Source: Asticcacaulis excentricus
GTDB taxonomy: Bacteria > Pseudomonadota > Alphaproteobacteria > Caulobacterales > Caulobacteraceae
Direction: 5' to 3'
Length of the DNA stretch: 64,000 bases
NCBI RefSeq assembly: GCF_003966695.1
Contig: NZ_AP018827.1
Span: 62,001 to 126,000, forward strand
Numbering within the stretch: the first letter of the stretch is position 1; each line of letters opens with the position of its first letter. The position numbers were made by a program, and so were the translations under genes. The notes beneath the pieces are model-generated. The model was not told where the DNA came from, made no database searches, and saw nothing but the letters and a program-made list of their open reading frames with translations. This document shows, one piece after another, positions 25,717 to 35,381 of this stretch.

Positions 25717-27171
25717 TCAGCCTTCGAATTCCGGTTCGGTCATGGCCGTGCGGCTCACCTTGGCGACACGCAAGGCGTTGGTCGATCCCGACTTGCCAAA
25801 CGGCATGCCGGCGACGATGACGATGTCCTGACCGGGTTCTGAAATGCCTTCGGTGCGGGCGATCTGATTGGCCACCTGCACGGTTTCCGACATGGAGTGC
25901 GTCACCGGCGCAGTCTTGGCGTGCACGCCCCAGGTCAGGGCGAGGCGACGCGCGGTTTCCAGATTGGGCGTCAGGCCCAGAATCGGTGCCGTCGGACGCT
26001 CACGCGCCACACGCAGCGCCGTGTTTGACGAGTTGGTCAGGGCGACGATGGCCGAAGCGTCGATGGTTTGCGCCACCTGACGCGCAGCGGCGGCGATGGC
26101 CCCCGACACGGTCTTTTCCGTTTCCGGACGGCGGCGATCGGTCTGCATCCGCCAGTCGCCGTCTTTTTCGACGCGGCCGACGATGCGGTCCATGATGGTC
26201 ACGGCTTCGACCGGATACTGACCCGCCGCGGTTTCCGCCGACAGCATGACGGCATCGGCCCCGTCATAGACGGCCGTGGCCACGTCGGAGGCCTCGGCGC
26301 GGGTGGGGGTGGGGGCCGAGATCATGGATTCCAGCATCTGGGTGGCGACGATCACCGGCTTGCCCAGCGCGCGGGCAGCCTTGATGATGCGCTTTTGAGC
26401 CAAAGGCACCTCTTCGGGCGGCAGTTCGACGCCGAGGTCGCCGCGCGCCACCATGACGGCGTCACTGAGGGCGAGGATTTCTTCGAGATTATCCAACGCC
26501 TGCGGCTTTTCCAGCTTGGAGAGCACCCAGGCGCGACCATTGATAATGGCCTTGGCCTCGATCACGTCTTCCGGCCGTTGTACGAAGCTGAGGCCGATAT
26601 ATTCGACACCGCGTTGCAGGGCGAATTCCATATCGGCGCGGTCTTTTTCGGTCAGGGCCGGGATCGGCAGGACCACGTCAGGCACGTTGACGCCCTTACG
26701 ATCCGACAGGCGGCCACCGGTAACGACCACGGTTTCCAGATGGTCTTCGCGCACATGGGTGACGCGCAGCTTCAGCTTGCCGTCGTCGAGCAGCAGGTGC
26801 GAACCGATCTGCGCCGCCCCGATGATTTCCGGATGCGGCAGGTTGGCGCGCGTCAGGTCGCCGGGGGTGGGGTTGAGGTCGAGGCGGAAGGTCTGACCCG
26901 GCGTCAGTACGATGGCACCGCCCATGAAACGACCGACCCGCAGCTTTGGCCCCTGCACATCGGCCAGAATGCCGATCGGACGACCGGTCTTGGCCTCCAG
27001 ATCACGGATCAGGTCGATATTGCGGCCGTGGTCTTCGTGGCTGCCGTGCGAGAAGTTGAGGCGGAAGACGTCGGCTCCGGCCTGAAACAGTTGAGCCAGC
27101 ATGTCGGCATTGGACGAGGCGGGGCCGAGGGTGGCGACCAGTTTGGTGCGGCGGCGACGAAGTATTTTCAA
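25717..27171 (-). CDS. pyk: pyruvate kinase
   Basis: 484 residues with a TTG start (27169-27171) giving MKILRRRRTKLVATLGPASS. The substrate motifs are ADVFRLNFSHGSHEDH, ILADVQGPKLRVG and VMVARGDLGVELPPEEVPLAQK (catalytic/metal), with the active-site Lys in WVLSKLEKPQAL. The C-terminal allosteric domain is present. It makes pyruvate and ATP from phosphoenolpyruvate and ADP in the last step of glycolysis. Nearly 1 kb of non-coding DNA lies upstream. Confidence 0.96.
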   Translation of the reverse strand: MKILRRRRTKLVATLGPASSNADMLAQLFQAGADVFRLNFSHGSHEDHGRNIDLIRDLEAKTGRPIGILADVQGPKLRVGRFMGGAIVLTPGQTFRLDLNPTPGDLTRANLPHPEIIGAAQIGSHLLLDDGKLKLRVTHVREDHLETVVVTGGRLSDRKGVNVPDVVLPIPALTEKDRADMEFALQRGVEYIGLSFVQRPEDVIEAKAIINGRAWVLSKLEKPQALDNLEEILALSDAVMVARGDLGVELPPEEVPLAQKRIIKAARALGKPVIVATQMLESMISAPTPTRAEASDVATAVYDGADAVMLSAETAAGQYPVEAVTIMDRIVGRVEKDGDWRMQTDRRRPETEKTVSGAIAAAARQVAQTIDASAIVALTNSSNTALRVARERPTAPILGLTPNLETARRLALTWGVHAKTAPVTHSMSETVQVANQIARTEGISEPGQDIVIVAGMPFGKSGSTNALRVAKVSRTAMTEPEFEG

Positions 27172-27880
27172 AGGACCAACTCTTCTTGGAACAGGGACGT
27201 CAGGCCTTCGCCGGCTCAGATGCGCCGCCTTAAGGCTGTCGTCTTTTGTAACGCCTTATGTGTATCCGAAAGGTGTATTATTTCGGTCAGAAGGCTTTAA
27301 CATCCGCGCGTGTCGTGTGGCATTGGGACGGCTCTGGGTGGGCTCTTGTTCCCCCGAACCGCGCGTCTTGGGTTCGTGCAGACCAAAGTCGTGTTCTGTC
27401 CCCTGGGTCAAGTCACATTTTGAGTAACAAACTGCCGTGGTTTGACACAGAGGTCAGACGGCTTGCGCCGGTTGACCTCTGAGACGGCTCTCGATGTCTG
27501 TGCCGCTCACTCTTTTGCGCCGTGTGACTGTGAAAACGCCTTACGCCCTTAGGGTGGAAACGAAAACATAAATAACTCAGACATAAAATCAGCCAAGTAA
27601 CCCTTTCCGGGGGCATTGGGCGGGTCGTTTCGTATTTCATAAGAGAAAATACGCAAAGGTTGTGCGGAGGTTCTGCGGCGGCATAAATCGAGTCATAAAA
27701 ATAAAAATTCTATAAATCAATATATTGAATCCGACTCATATAGTCCGGTTATTGAGAAAAATTTGTTCTTTAAAGTCAGGAATGAAAAACGACGTTACGT
27801 TCTGCAACTGTGGCGATTATGCAATGGTGAGCACATTACCGCGTTTTCTTGTCATATAATATTAGGCAATCATATGATTT

Positions 27881-27896
27881 ATGATAACGCTATCAT
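27881..27896. promoter_or_regulatory. candidate LacI/GntR-type operator
   Basis: ATGATAACGCTATCAT is a 16-bp palindrome with one central mismatch, the CG-centred form usual for LacI-family operators in Caulobacterales and Xanthomonadales. It lies about 260 bp before the receptor ATG and about 20 bp after a TATAAT hexamer. Confidence 0.55.
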
Positions 27897-27900
27897 CAGA

Positions 27901-27952
27901 GTCTGGGCCGTCGAGGCGCACCCTTTCGGGTGGCCTCAACCATAATCCAGAC
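27901..27952 (+). promoter_or_regulatory. structured leader hairpin
   Basis: An outer stem GTCTGG / CCAGAC encloses an inner stem GAGGCGCACCC / GGGTGGCCTC with a TTTC loop and one bulged G. The structure starts 5 bases after the operator. There is no T-run, so it is not a simple terminator. Confidence 0.5.
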
Positions 27953-28157
27953 CTGTGCTCAGGCAGGGAAACGCAAAAGCCAGCCATAGTCGCCGTGTTG
28001 ACCGCAAAGAACCGTCACGGGGTGCGATGAGAGGCTCAATAAGGCCAGTGACGCCAACCTGACCGGACGCACGGGGTGCGCGGTTTGCCATCCCCGGCAT
28101 GGTGCCAAACGCCTGCGGCTCAAGGAGGGGCCCCGGCGGGACATGAGGGAGACAGTT

Positions 28158-31109
28158 ATGAAACAATCGAAATTCGCGCGCCTGTCGGCGGGCGTCTCGG
28201 TGATGGCGCTGGGCGTTGCCGTGATGGGCTTTGCCCTGCCCGCCGTCGCCCAGACGATTACGGGTGAGGCCGATGTGACCGAAGTCATCGTCACCGGTCA
28301 GCGCGCCCAGATCAAGACTGCCCAGAAGCTGAAAAAAGACGCCGAAGTCGTGGTGGACTCGGTGACTGCCGTTGATATCGGCGCCCTGCCGGACCGTTCG
28401 GTGGCCGAAGCGCTTCAACGCATCTCCGGTATCCAGATCCAGCGCACCTCGGCGGCGCGTGACCCCATCCGCATGACCGCCGAAGGCGGCGGCGTGGTGA
28501 TCCGCGGCCTGACCTGGGTGCGCTCTGAAACCAATGGCCGCGACATCTTCTCGGCCGCCAATGGCCGCTCCTTAAGCTTTGAAGACGTGTCGGCGGACCT
28601 GCTGGCCGGGGTCGATGTGTACAAGAACCCGTCGGCGGATATGATCGAAGGCGGCATTGGCGGCACGGTCAATCTGCGCACGCGCCAGCCCTTCGACTCG
28701 CGCGGCCGCGTGCTGGCCGGCACCTTCGATTCGACCTATGGCGACTTGCAGGAGAAGCGCCAGAATTCGATCAGCGTCCTGTATTCTGACCGCTGGAAGA
28801 CCTCAATCGGCGAGGTCGGCCTGCTGATCAACTATTCCAATGCCGACTCCGGCAACGAAACCCACGTCATCGGCGTTGACCGCTATAATCAGGTCGGCAG
28901 TGGTGCCTCGGCGCGCTACATCCCCAATTCGCTGGGCTGGCGCATCATCGACTGGGAGCAGAACCGTCAGGCCGGGGCCATCGCCCTGCAATGGCGTCCC
29001 AACGACGCGCTGGAGTTCAGCCTTCAGGCCTTCAAGTCCAAGGCAACACCCAAGAATGTCGAATACAATACCGGCTTCTATAACGACACCGGTGAACTGA
29101 CTTCGGCGCAGTCGATGGCGACCTATAAATACAACAGCCAGGGCGAATTCATTTCGGGGACCGTCTATGGCGCGGGCATCACCGCCAACACCCGCTATGG
29201 CGACGACGTCAAGGAAACCGAAGACGTCAGCCTCAATGCCCGCTGGTACGTCAATGACAAGCTGACCCTCACCGGCGACCTGCAATATGTGAAGTCCACC
29301 GCCGACATCCTGTCGAACACGGCCTTCATTCAGTATTGCGCCAAGCGCGTCACGACGGACGCCTGTGCGTCTTCGGACAAGACCGTCGTTTCGATCGACA
29401 TGAATGGTGAGCTTCCGACGATCCGCATGCTGACCTCAGACACGGCCAACAAGTCTAACTATTATTGGGCAGCGGCTATGGACCACGTCGAAAAGAATGA
29501 GGCCAAGCAATATTCGGCGCGCATCGATGGTCAGTATGAGTTCGACGACAATGGCTGGCTGAAAAGCTTCAAGTTCGGGGCGCGTGCCACCGATCGTGAC
29601 TATCAGACCCGGCAATCGACCTGGAACTGGGGCTATCTCAGCCACCAGTACTGGGGCTCAGGCGGCGGCACGGGCGCGGTCTATCTGGATCAGACCGGTG
29701 GCTTCGGTTCGGTCCCGGCCAATCCGCGCCTGCCCGGCCTGTCGGAGCTGGTGACGTTTGACGGCTTCATGGGCGGTCAGACTCCCGTCCCCGGCAATAT
29801 CTGGTTCCCCTCGGCTGACCTCGTGAAGTCGCCGCAGGGCATGTATAACGAACTGCATGCGGTTCAGAACGCTGGCTGGGGCTGGGCGCCGATCAGCCTT
29901 GATGCCATCGGGCCGGAAGGCATCAATAATCAGAGCGAAAAGACGACGGCGGCCTATGGCCTGCTGCGTATGGGCGGCGACCTCAGCGGCTTTGGCCAGA
30001 GCTGGGACGGCAATATCGGCGTGCGCGTCGTGAAGACCGAGGTCGAAACGGCAGGGGCAGTGGTTTCGGCCGCCGACGCCAATTTCGGTCCGGCCTGCCT
30101 GCCGTCGGGAGCCGTGACGGCGGAACGCTGTGCGGCCTTTGAAAACGCCCGTCGCTTCAAGGCCACGGCCCTGAGCGGCGTCGCCTTCGGCGGCACCAAT
30201 GAATATACCGACGTGATGCCCAGCCTGAACCTGCGCTTCAAGTACTCGCCGGAGCTTCAGTTTCGCTTTGCGGCGTCGAAGGCCATTGTGCGTCCGGACA
30301 TGTCGTGGCTGAGCGGCTACACCACGCTTTCGACGGGTCAGTCCACGGGCGATTTCACGCTTAACCCGACGGGGCAGGGCGGCAATCCGTTCCTGAAGCC
30401 GGTCGAGGCCAATCAGTACGACCTGACGGCGGAGTGGTATTTCGCCCCGACCAGCAGCCTGACTCTGGCCTTGTTCAAAAAGGATCTGAGCAACTACATC
30501 TATGTGCAGAGCACGCCGGAAACCTATACCAATAACGGCGCCAGCATGACGTTTAACGTCAACCGCTACGTCAATGGCTCGGAAAAGGGCGAGGTGTCGG
30601 GCTTCGAAATCGCCTATAACCAGTTCTATGACTTCCTGCCGGGCTTCTGGTCGGGTTTCGGTATTCAGGCCAACTACACCAGGATCGACTCGTCGGGTGG
30701 CCGCAACCCGGTGGCCAGCGTCACCGACGGCAATCAGGTAACCAATGCCAGCATCAGCGGCCTGCCGCTGGAGGGCATGTCACCGGACAGCTATAACTTT
30801 GCCCTGCTGTATGAAAAGTACGGTATCTCGGCGCGCATGGCCTATAACTGGCGCTCCGAATACCTCTACACCACCTCGGCGGCCAATGTGAACCGTCCGA
30901 TGTGGGCAGGCGATTACGGCCAATGGGACGGCTCGGTCTTCTACAGCCTGACGCCCAAGGTCAAGGTTGGGCTTCAGGCGACCAATATCGGCCGCGACAT
31001 CGCCTATACGCGCGTGTCGTCCGACGTGGCCAAGCCGCTGGAGACGCAGTACTATTCGGCGACCAAGACCGACCGCCGCGTGGCCCTGATCCTGCGCGCC
31101 AGCTTCTAA
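28158..31109 (+). CDS. TonB-dependent receptor, sugar-uptake type
   Basis: 983 residues from ATG 28158, preceded by GGGAGA; the alternative upstream start adds 5 residues. Signal peptide ends ALPAVAQ. A TonB box EVIVTGQRAQI is followed by the plug motifs DIGALPDRSVAEALQRISGIQIQR and EGGIGGTVNLRTRQPFDSRG. The barrel ends in RRVALILRASF. Sequence style (ALPDxSVAEALQRxxGxxIxR) and neighbours match the carbohydrate-responsive receptors of Caulobacterales. A terminator follows, so the downstream genes may be a separate unit. Confidence 0.93.
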   Translation: MKQSKFARLSAGVSVMALGVAVMGFALPAVAQTITGEADVTEVIVTGQRAQIKTAQKLKKDAEVVVDSVTAVDIGALPDRSVAEALQRISGIQIQRTSAARDPIRMTAEGGGVVIRGLTWVRSETNGRDIFSAANGRSLSFEDVSADLLAGVDVYKNPSADMIEGGIGGTVNLRTRQPFDSRGRVLAGTFDSTYGDLQEKRQNSISVLYSDRWKTSIGEVGLLINYSNADSGNETHVIGVDRYNQVGSGASARYIPNSLGWRIIDWEQNRQAGAIALQWRPNDALEFSLQAFKSKATPKNVEYNTGFYNDTGELTSAQSMATYKYNSQGEFISGTVYGAGITANTRYGDDVKETEDVSLNARWYVNDKLTLTGDLQYVKSTADILSNTAFIQYCAKRVTTDACASSDKTVVSIDMNGELPTIRMLTSDTANKSNYYWAAAMDHVEKNEAKQYSARIDGQYEFDDNGWLKSFKFGARATDRDYQTRQSTWNWGYLSHQYWGSGGGTGAVYLDQTGGFGSVPANPRLPGLSELVTFDGFMGGQTPVPGNIWFPSADLVKSPQGMYNELHAVQNAGWGWAPISLDAIGPEGINNQSEKTTAAYGLLRMGGDLSGFGQSWDGNIGVRVVKTEVETAGAVVSAADANFGPACLPSGAVTAERCAAFENARRFKATALSGVAFGGTNEYTDVMPSLNLRFKYSPELQFRFAASKAIVRPDMSWLSGYTTLSTGQSTGDFTLNPTGQGGNPFLKPVEANQYDLTAEWYFAPTSSLTLALFKKDLSNYIYVQSTPETYTNNGASMTFNVNRYVNGSEKGEVSGFEIAYNQFYDFLPGFWSGFGIQANYTRIDSSGGRNPVASVTDGNQVTNASISGLPLEGMSPDSYNFALLYEKYGISARMAYNWRSEYLYTTSAANVNRPMWAGDYGQWDGSVFYSLTPKVKVGLQATNIGRDIAYTRVSSDVAKPLETQYYSATKTDRRVALILRASF

Positions 31110-31133
31110 GATAGACCAACTGTTAAATCTGTA

Positions 31134-31163
31134 GGCTCTCCCGCTCGGCGGGGGAGCCTTTTT
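31134..31163 (+). terminator. intrinsic terminator of the TonB receptor gene
   Basis: GGCTCTCCCGC / GCGGGGGAGCC stem with a 3-base loop and TTTTT directly after, 24 bases beyond the receptor stop. Confidence 0.8.
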
Positions 31164-31197
31164 AATGAGGGTACCAAAAATCAACGAGGCAGACAGG

Positions 31198-32721
31198 ATG
31201 AGCGACGCCATTCGCCGTATTATCATCGCCGGGGGCGGCACGGCGGGCTGGATGTGTGCGGCGGCGCTGCGCAAGGGGCTGGGCCGCACCGTCGAGTTGG
31301 TGCTGATCGAATCCGAAGACATCGGCACGGTGGGGGTGGGTGAAGCGACCATTCCGCCGATCCGCAAATTCCTGGAGCACGTGGGGGTCAACGAACTCGA
31401 TTTCATCCGGGCGACCGAGGCCAGCTTCAAGCTGGGTATCGAATTCGCCGGATGGGGCGCGCCCGACAGCCGCTATTTCCACGGCTTCGGCGATTTCGGC
31501 GCGGTACATGAGGCCGTGCGCCCCTATCAGTTGTGGCGGTTGTTGCATGAAGCCGGTGACGAAACACCGCTGGAGGCCTGGTCCTTACCGGCGGCGCTGG
31601 CGAAGGCGGGAAAGTTCTTTCCGCCCAATCCCGACCCGCGTTCACCCATGCACGACTACGCCTATGCCTATCATTTCGATGCCGGGCTTTTCGCGCGCTT
31701 TTTACGCCGCCATTGCGAGGCGCAGGGCGTGCAGCGGATCAATGCCAAAATCGACGCCGTGCAGGTGCGCCCGGCAGACGGCTTCATCGCGGGGCTGAGG
31801 CTCGACAACGGCACGAGCGAGGCGGCGGACTTTTTCATCGACTGCACCGGCTTTCGCGGACTGCTGATCGAGGGGGCGCTGAAGGCAGGGTTTGAGGACT
31901 GGTCCCACTGGCTGCCGGCGGATCGCGCCTGGGCCGTGCCGACCGCGCGTCATGCCGGGGCAGGCATTACGCCCTATACGACCTCGACGGCCCATGCGGC
32001 GGGCTGGCAATGGCGCATTCCCTTGCAGCACCGCACCGGCAATGGCCACGTCTTCGCCTCGGCCTTCATGGATGAAGAAACGGCGCGCGACGTGCTGCTG
32101 CGCCATCTTGAGGGGCCGGCTTTGAAAGACCCCATGCTGATCCGCTTCACTACGGGTCGCCGTCCGCAGCCGTGGACGAAGAACTGCGTCGCCGTGGGCC
32201 TGTCGTCCGGCTTCTTGGAGCCGCTGGAATCGACCTCGATCAACCTGATCCAGAGCGGCATCGCACAGTTTCTGGAACTGTTCCCCTCGCGTCAGGCCGA
32301 AGCGGTGTTGCGGCGCGAATATAATCATCAGATGGGCCTGTCCTACGAGCGGGTGCGCGACTTCATCATCCTCCATTATAAGCTCAATACGCGGTCCGAG
32401 CCGCTGTGGCGGTATTGCGCCGACATGCCGATTCCCGACACGCTGGCGCACAAGATCGAGCTGTTCAGCGCGCGCGGCGACGTGGTCAGCTACGACTGGG
32501 ACCATTTTGCCGAACCGAGCTGGATCGCCGTGATGAACGGGCAGGGGCTACGGTCGCGCTTTGCTGACCCGCTGGCCCGGCGGTTGCCGCTGGAGGGCGT
32601 GCGCGCCCTGATGGCGCAGCGGCGCGACGCCATCGCGCAGGTGGTGCGGCAACTGCCCGCCCATGCGGATTTTATTGCGCAGCATTGTGCGTCTGCGCCC
32701 GCCTCAGCGGCCGAAGTGTGA
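31198..32721 (+). CDS. flavin-dependent tryptophan-halogenase-family protein
   Basis: 507 residues from ATG 31198. The FAD motif is IIIAGGGTAGWMCAAAL; the conserved halogenase Lys is in EASFKLGIEFAGW, the WxWxIP signature is GWQWRIPLQHR, and the conserved Glu-Ser in SSGFLEPLESTSINLIQSG. The family uses reduced flavin and O2 to make hypohalous acid and then a halo-lysine. Homologues next to TonB receptors have unknown substrates, and tryptophan is not necessarily the target. All key residues are present. Confidence 0.9.
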   Translation: MSDAIRRIIIAGGGTAGWMCAAALRKGLGRTVELVLIESEDIGTVGVGEATIPPIRKFLEHVGVNELDFIRATEASFKLGIEFAGWGAPDSRYFHGFGDFGAVHEAVRPYQLWRLLHEAGDETPLEAWSLPAALAKAGKFFPPNPDPRSPMHDYAYAYHFDAGLFARFLRRHCEAQGVQRINAKIDAVQVRPADGFIAGLRLDNGTSEAADFFIDCTGFRGLLIEGALKAGFEDWSHWLPADRAWAVPTARHAGAGITPYTTSTAHAAGWQWRIPLQHRTGNGHVFASAFMDEETARDVLLRHLEGPALKDPMLIRFTTGRRPQPWTKNCVAVGLSSGFLEPLESTSINLIQSGIAQFLELFPSRQAEAVLRREYNHQMGLSYERVRDFIILHYKLNTRSEPLWRYCADMPIPDTLAHKIELFSARGDVVSYDWDHFAEPSWIAVMNGQGLRSRFADPLARRLPLEGVRALMAQRRDAIAQVVRQLPAHADFIAQHCASAPASAAEV

Positions 32722-32778
32722 GCCAAAAATACGCCTGAGCGCAGAAGCGTCTGGCGCTTTTGCCTGATTGCGTAGTAA

Positions 32779-32792
32779 TGACATCGCTGTCA
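32779..32792. promoter_or_regulatory. candidate operator upstream of the sugar permease
   Basis: TGACATCGCTGTCA is a CG-centred near-palindrome (one mismatch pair) resembling LacI-type operators. It lies in the AT-rich 280-bp gap before the permease gene. Confidence 0.45.
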
Positions 32793-33001
32793 AAACTGTG
32801 GATAATAATGCCGTTATCTTGTCTGACAATTTGACGTGCAAATGAAAGAAATTGTTGGTAAATGGCAGTTTGATCGCCGCCGTTAAATTTTTCGATTGCA
32901 AAAGTCCGGATTTGCTGGATTTTTGATATTTGATTTATTTAATCGGTGCGGGCCTAAAAAACGTCTGTGAAAAGTCACTCGCAACCTACAGGTAGGGGTA
33001 T

Positions 33002-34351
33002 ATGTCTGAATCATCCAGCACCGCCAAAGGCGGCAGCGGTCTAGTACTTGCCGTCGTCTATGTGACCGCGCTCTTTTTTATCTGGGCTTTCGTCACCAAT
33101 CTGCTCGACCCGCTTCTGAAGGCCATGAAGACGGTCTTCACGCTCAATAACGTCGAAGCCAACCTGACGGGTTCGGCCTTCTTTATTGCTTACGGCGTCA
33201 TGTCTTTCCCATCGGCAGCGTTTCTGTCGAAATTCGGCTATGCCAAATCCGTCATTCTTGGCCTCGGCGGCATTGTTGCCGGTTGCCTCATCGCTATTCT
33301 GGCGGCCAAGATTCAGACCTATCCCGTCTTTCTGGTGGCGCTGTTCACCATGGCATCGGGTGTAACTCTGCTTCAGGTGGCCGCGAACCCTCTGATTGCC
33401 TCACTGGGGGCGGCAAAGGACTCGGCTTTCCGCCTTAACCTGTCTCAGGCGTTTAACTCTCTGGGGGCCGCGGCGGGTATGTACTTCGGCGCTCAGTTTT
33501 TGCTTGGCGGTGAGATTTTCAAGGAAAACGTCGTTGTTACCGAGCCTCTGCGTCTCGAAACCCTTTCCTTTGTGTCAAACGTCTACCTGCTGATCGCCGT
33601 TTCTCTGGCCATTTTCATCGGAATGATCTGGCTGATCCGTCAGAAGATCGTTGACGCTGCACCGAAGATGGGAACGCTTGTGTCTCCGTTCACCGCCCTG
33701 ACTTCGAAGTGGGCGAATCTCGGTGCGATCGGTATTTTCCTCTACGTCGGTGCCGAAGTGGCTATCTCGCTTAACCTGTTGTTGTTCCTTGAACAGAAGA
33801 ACATCTTTGCGCTGGGGGCTCAGGAAGCGGGTAAGCTCATCACCTTCTACATGCTGTTTGCCATGATCGGTCGCTTCGCAGGCTCGGCCATGCTGAAGTT
33901 TGTCAAAGGCTATATCCTGCTCGGTATCTTCGCTGTTGGCGCCATGGCGATGTGTCTGGTTGTGATTTTCTCAAATGGCCTGGTTCCCACGAACCTCAAT
34001 TCGACGATCAATCTTCTGGGGGTTGATCTGCCTCTGACAACGGGCGTCATTCCGGGCTTTGCGGCATTGCTGGTTGGTTTGTTCAATTCCATCATGTTCC
34101 CGACCATTTTCACCCTGACCTTGGAACGTTCGACCGCGCCGACCTCGGCCACGTCCGGCCTGCTGGTTTTGGCAATTGTCGGTGGTGCGGCCTTGCCGCC
34201 AATCTTCGGTGCGATCACGGATGCTACTGGAAGCCGTAACCTCGGCTTCATCGCGCCGCTGCTTTGCTACGTTTACGTGCTTTGGTTCGCTTTCGTCGCG
34301 CCCAAGGCACCGACGCACGCCATCGAAGAAGGCGTGTCGAGCGGGCACTAA
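33002..34351 (+). CDS. MFS sugar transporter, FucP/GluP type
   Basis: 449 residues with 12 hydrophobic segments. The N-terminus TALFFIWAFVTNLLDPLLKAMK matches the FucP phrase FFxWGFxTxLND, and GVTLLQVAANPLIASLG is the conserved TLLQxxANP motif. The members import glucose, galactose, fucose or similar sugars with protons. Base composition is lower in GC than the rest of the locus. First gene of a likely permease-kinase-esterase-lectin operon. Confidence 0.9.
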   Translation: MSESSSTAKGGSGLVLAVVYVTALFFIWAFVTNLLDPLLKAMKTVFTLNNVEANLTGSAFFIAYGVMSFPSAAFLSKFGYAKSVILGLGGIVAGCLIAILAAKIQTYPVFLVALFTMASGVTLLQVAANPLIASLGAAKDSAFRLNLSQAFNSLGAAAGMYFGAQFLLGGEIFKENVVVTEPLRLETLSFVSNVYLLIAVSLAIFIGMIWLIRQKIVDAAPKMGTLVSPFTALTSKWANLGAIGIFLYVGAEVAISLNLLLFLEQKNIFALGAQEAGKLITFYMLFAMIGRFAGSAMLKFVKGYILLGIFAVGAMAMCLVVIFSNGLVPTNLNSTINLLGVDLPLTTGVIPGFAALLVGLFNSIMFPTIFTLTLERSTAPTSATSGLLVLAIVGGAALPPIFGAITDATGSRNLGFIAPLLCYVYVLWFAFVAPKAPTHAIEEGVSSGH

Positions 34352-34359
34352 CCCTGCTG

Positions 34360-34396
34360 CCGGGCGGTTCGTCACGGGGGTGAACCGTCCGGTTTC
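34360..34396 (+). terminator. intercistronic hairpin after the permease
   Basis: CCGGGCGGTTC / GAACCGTCCGG, 10 of 11 positions paired, followed by TTTCTT. It may reduce expression of the downstream kinase relative to the permease. Confidence 0.5.
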
Positions 34397-34442
34397 TTCA
34401 ACCATAAAAGACCCCGGCTGAGACACTCCGGGAGACGGGCGT

Positions 34443-35366
34443 ATGCTATATATTGGCGTGGATTTTGGCGGCACCAAGATCGAGGCAGCGGCCTTGTCCG
34501 ACCGCGGAGACGTTCTGGCCCGCTGGCGTGAGCCCAATCCCGGCGATTATGACGCGGCCCTGCGTTTGGTCAAAAACCTGATCGCGCGGGTCGAAGCCGA
34601 AGCCCGTCAGACCCATCCCGATCTGGCCAATGCGCCCGCCAGCATCGGCATTGGCTCGCCCGGTTCCGTATCGCCGCGTAGCGGCCTGATGCGCAATTCC
34701 AATTCTCTTTATCTGAACGGCCGCACCTTCCGCGAAGACCTTGAGGTCACTCTGGGCCGCCCGGTGCGTCTGGCCAATGATGCCAACTGCCTCGCCCTGT
34801 CCGAAGCGATTGACGGGGCCGCCGCCGGGGCGTCCAGCGTCTTTGCCATCATCGTCGGTACGGGCTGCGGTGGGGGTGTGGTGGTCAACGGACAACTGGT
34901 CAACGGGGCCAATGGCATTGCCGGCGAATGGGGCCACATGCCCCTGCCGTGGCCGCAGCCCGCCGAATATCCCGGTCCCAAGTGCTGGTGCGGTCAGCAC
35001 GGCTGCCTTGAAACCTGGGTCTCAGGCACGGGCTTTGCGCGCGATTTTCAGCATACGACGGGCCGCGACCTGAAGGGCGAAGAGATCATCACCGCCATGC
35101 GCAACGGCGATGCCGAAGCCAAGGCTGCTTTTGAGGCCCTGTTGTCGCGACTGGGGCGCGGTATGGCGGCCATCGTCAATATTCTTGATCCGGACGTCTT
35201 CGTTTTCGGCGGAGGCCTGTCCAATGTGCCGGAAATCTATGACGCTCTGCCGAGCCTGATCCGGCCCTATGTCTTTTCCGACGGCTGGGACGCCAAACTG
35301 GCGCCGGCGCGCTGGGGCGATTCGTCGGGCGTGCGCGGTGCCGCCTATCTGTGGAAACAAAGCTAA
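34443..35366 (+). CDS. ROK-family sugar kinase (fructokinase/Mak-like)
   Basis: 307 residues. DFGGTK opens the ATP site; GEWGHMPLPWP is the ROK ExGH motif with the catalytic region; CWCGQHGCLETWVSGTG is the zinc-binding CxCGxxGC motif. The GxWGHxPLPW...CxCGxxGCxETxxSGTG sequence resembles E. coli Mak fructokinase. It phosphorylates a hexose, with fructose or mannose likely; the substrate is inference. It follows the permease by 91 bp. Confidence 0.88.
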   Translation: MLYIGVDFGGTKIEAAALSDRGDVLARWREPNPGDYDAALRLVKNLIARVEAEARQTHPDLANAPASIGIGSPGSVSPRSGLMRNSNSLYLNGRTFREDLEVTLGRPVRLANDANCLALSEAIDGAAAGASSVFAIIVGTGCGGGVVVNGQLVNGANGIAGEWGHMPLPWPQPAEYPGPKCWCGQHGCLETWVSGTGFARDFQHTTGRDLKGEEIITAMRNGDAEAKAAFEALLSRLGRGMAAIVNILDPDVFVFGGGLSNVPEIYDALPSLIRPYVFSDGWDAKLAPARWGDSSGVRGAAYLWKQS

Positions 35367-35381
35367 GCGGGCGAGGCGGAC

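Larger units (their letters stand above)
27172..28157. other. 986-bp intergenic region upstream of the sugar TonB receptor
   Basis: No credible gene. The first half is ordinary GC; around 27650-27890 it becomes AT-rich. Toward the right end lie a perfect TATAAT at about 27855, the ATCATATGAT palindrome near 27870, the LacI-type palindrome at 27881-27896, and a nested hairpin at 27901-27952. This is the promoter and leader region of the receptor gene. Confidence 0.6.
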
